From contig CAYRIO010000001.1 in NCBI GenBank assembly GCA_964424355.1, forward strand, positions 248,001-312,000: a stretch of 64,000 bases of DNA, read 5' to 3'. Below the pieces are notes generated by a model. That model saw nothing but the letters and a program-made list of their open reading frames with translations, was not told the DNA's origin and made no database searches. This DNA is from CAZEHS01 sp964424355. GTDB taxonomy: Bacteria > Bacillota > Clostridia > Peptostreptococcales > Acidaminobacteraceae. The translations under genes and the position numbers were made by a program. Each line of letters starts with the position of its first letter. The first letter of the stretch is position 1. Below are positions 62,832 through 64,000 of the stretch, piece after piece.

Positions 62832-63781
62832 TGGAAGAGCGACTTTTAGGCGGGACCGGCATCTCGGTTTCCCGCCTTTGCTTTGGGGCATTGACGATCA
62901 GTCCCTTGCAAGCCAACCTGACCCTTGAGAATGGCGCGGACATCATTGCCCGTGCCATAGAAAAAGGGGTGAATTTCATCGATACAGCGGAGCTCTATGG
63001 CACGCTGCCCATGATTCGAAGAGCTATGTTCCAAACAGGTAAAAAGGACCTGGTCGTTGCGACCAAATCCTACGCTTATTCTGTGCAGACTGCTGAAAAG
63101 AGCCTGAGAAAGGCTCTTAAGGATCTGAACCGGGATTACGTGGATGTATTTCTTCTTCATGAACAGGAAAGTGATTTTACCTTAAAAGGTCACTGGGAAG
63201 CCGTGGAATATCTCATCCGCATGAAAGAAGCCGGTCATATTCGGGCAGTAGGACTTTCAACCCATTATATCGCCGCTGTGAAGGCAGCCAACAAAGTGCC
63301 TGAAATAGAGGTTCTGCATCCGCTGTTCAATATCAGGGGGCTGGGGATCCAGGACGGTACCGTTGAAGAAATGGCTCATCATCTGGAAATCGCCAAGGCA
63401 TCAGGCAAAGGGATCTACGGCATGAAACCCTTAGGGGGAGGCAACCTGATTCCACAGGCGGCCGAGTGTCTTTCCTGGGCCATCAGCCGTGATTTTCTGG
63501 ATTCAATCGCGTTGGGAATGCAGTATCAGGAAGAAGTAGATGCCAATGTGGCATTCTTTGAAACAGGCTCATTCCCTGAAAGCGTCAGTTTAGAAATCCA
63601 AAACAGAAAACGCAGGCTGATGATCCATGATTGGTGCTGCCGATGCGGTTCTTGCCTGGACAAGTGCTCCAGCCGTGCGCTGAGTCTGGGCGAAAAAACC
63701 GTCGAGGTGGACCCGGACAAATGCGTACTCTGCGGCTATTGCGGTGCCGCGTGCCCAAGCCTCTGCATAAAGGTGATCTGA
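62831..63781 (+). CDS. Aldo/keto reductase with C-terminal 2x[4Fe-4S] ferredoxin domain
   Basis: The 316-residue protein has an aldo/keto reductase barrel (about 1-255; GVNFIDTAELYG with the catalytic Asp/Tyr, DVFLLHEQES, GIYGMKPLGGG). A ferredoxin-like tail has two clusters of cysteines (CCRCGSCLDKC and CVLCGYCGAAC). Such fusions are common in Clostridia and presumably link an NAD(P)H or substrate redox step to ferredoxin. The substrate is unknown. It overlaps ireB by one base and ruvX by one base, so it is fully embedded in that operon. Confidence 0.88.
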   Translation: MEERLLGGTGISVSRLCFGALTISPLQANLTLENGADIIARAIEKGVNFIDTAELYGTLPMIRRAMFQTGKKDLVVATKSYAYSVQTAEKSLRKALKDLNRDYVDVFLLHEQESDFTLKGHWEAVEYLIRMKEAGHIRAVGLSTHYIAAVKAANKVPEIEVLHPLFNIRGLGIQDGTVEEMAHHLEIAKASGKGIYGMKPLGGGNLIPQAAECLSWAISRDFLDSIALGMQYQEEVDANVAFFETGSFPESVSLEIQNRKRRLMIHDWCCRCGSCLDKCSSRALSLGEKTVEVDPDKCVLCGYCGAACPSLCIKVI

Positions 63782-64000
63782 TGAGACTGATGGGACTGGA
63801 TGTAGGGGATAAAACAATCGGGGTGGCGCTTTCGGATCCTTTAGGCATGATGACCTACGGGTTGGAAACCATTATGCGGACCACACTGGAAAGGGATATG
63901 GGGCGCATCGTCCAGCTGATCCTGGAACACGGGGTAACGGAAGTGGTCGTTGGCCTGCCTCTGAATATGAACGATTCGGTGGGTCCCCGGGCAGAAAAAT
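63781..64000 (+). CDS. ruvX: RuvX/YqgF family Holliday-junction resolvase, 5' part (runs off window)
   Basis: The first 73 codons are visible. The frame begins MRLMGLDVGDKTIGVALSD, the RNase H-like first strand with the catalytic Asp. It continues to VVVGLPLNMNDSVGPRAEK, the family's second conserved block. RuvX takes part in 16S rRNA maturation and possibly in recombination. The ATG overlaps the stop of the reductase gene (TGATG). The gene is cut by the end of the window. Confidence 0.92.
   Translation, partial: MRLMGLDVGDKTIGVALSDPLGMMTYGLETIMRTTLERDMGRIVQLILEHGVTEVVVGLPLNMNDSVGPRAEK

Overview
The window is 64 kb of chromosome from an anaerobic, amino-acid-fermenting bacterium, most likely a member of the Clostridia with moderate G+C. 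The evidence is a complete ornithine-fermentation operon, a tryptophanase, a T-box riboswitch, an ireB-ruvX block, strong Shine-Dalgarno sites and some TTG starts. I cannot name the species from sequence alone. No tRNA, rRNA, CRISPR array, transposase or prophage gene was seen.

Layout. 1-7.8 kb: the end of an HD-GYP protein, a cytoplasmic GH13 glycosidase, and a 1757-residue hybrid histidine kinase with four tandem solute-binding domains. 7.8-17.6 kb: accessory genes, namely a molybdopterin oxidoreductase, a secreted esterase, two TetR regulators, a two-component system beside a His/Cys-rich protein, a GNAT acetyltransferase and a patatin. 17.7-22 kb: an RND efflux pair behind a 25-bp palindrome. 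22-31.1 kb: a YheO-type regulator, tryptophanase, a diguanylate cyclase, a THI5-type sensor kinase with a response regulator that ends in a probable DUF2294 domain, and an NCS2 nucleobase permease whose leader holds a small frame and a terminator. 31.7-35 kb: YitT, an RlmA-like methyltransferase, a DUF2461 protein and a DHFR-like reductase.

35-40.4 kb: a T-box-controlled hisS-aspS pair, an RseC-like protein and glyA. The T-box specifier region reads GACAC, which holds both an Asp codon (GAC) and a His codon (CAC). 40.5-52.1 kb: a PAS-GGDEF-HD-GYP protein, a RocR-like sigma-54 activator, then ord-ortA-ortB-oraS-oraE-mutL-like-orr. These genes convert L-ornithine through D-ornithine and 2,4-diaminopentanoate to acetyl-CoA and alanine. 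A clear -24/-12 promoter lies in front of ord, and two TGCAA-N6-TTGC palindromes lie about 180-200 bp upstream, so the adjacent regulator very probably drives the operon.

52-64 kb: an HD-GYP response regulator, rarA, a TPR membrane protein, iscR-iscS-iscU-mnmA (Fe-S assembly and tRNA thiolation), alaS, ireB, a ferredoxin-type aldo/keto reductase and the start of ruvX. Three copies of a palindromic repeat of about 105-128 bp lie directly after hisS, aspS and alaS. Five proteins carry c-di-GMP domains, and several large sensors carry solute-binding modules, so the organism appears to invest heavily in nutrient sensing.
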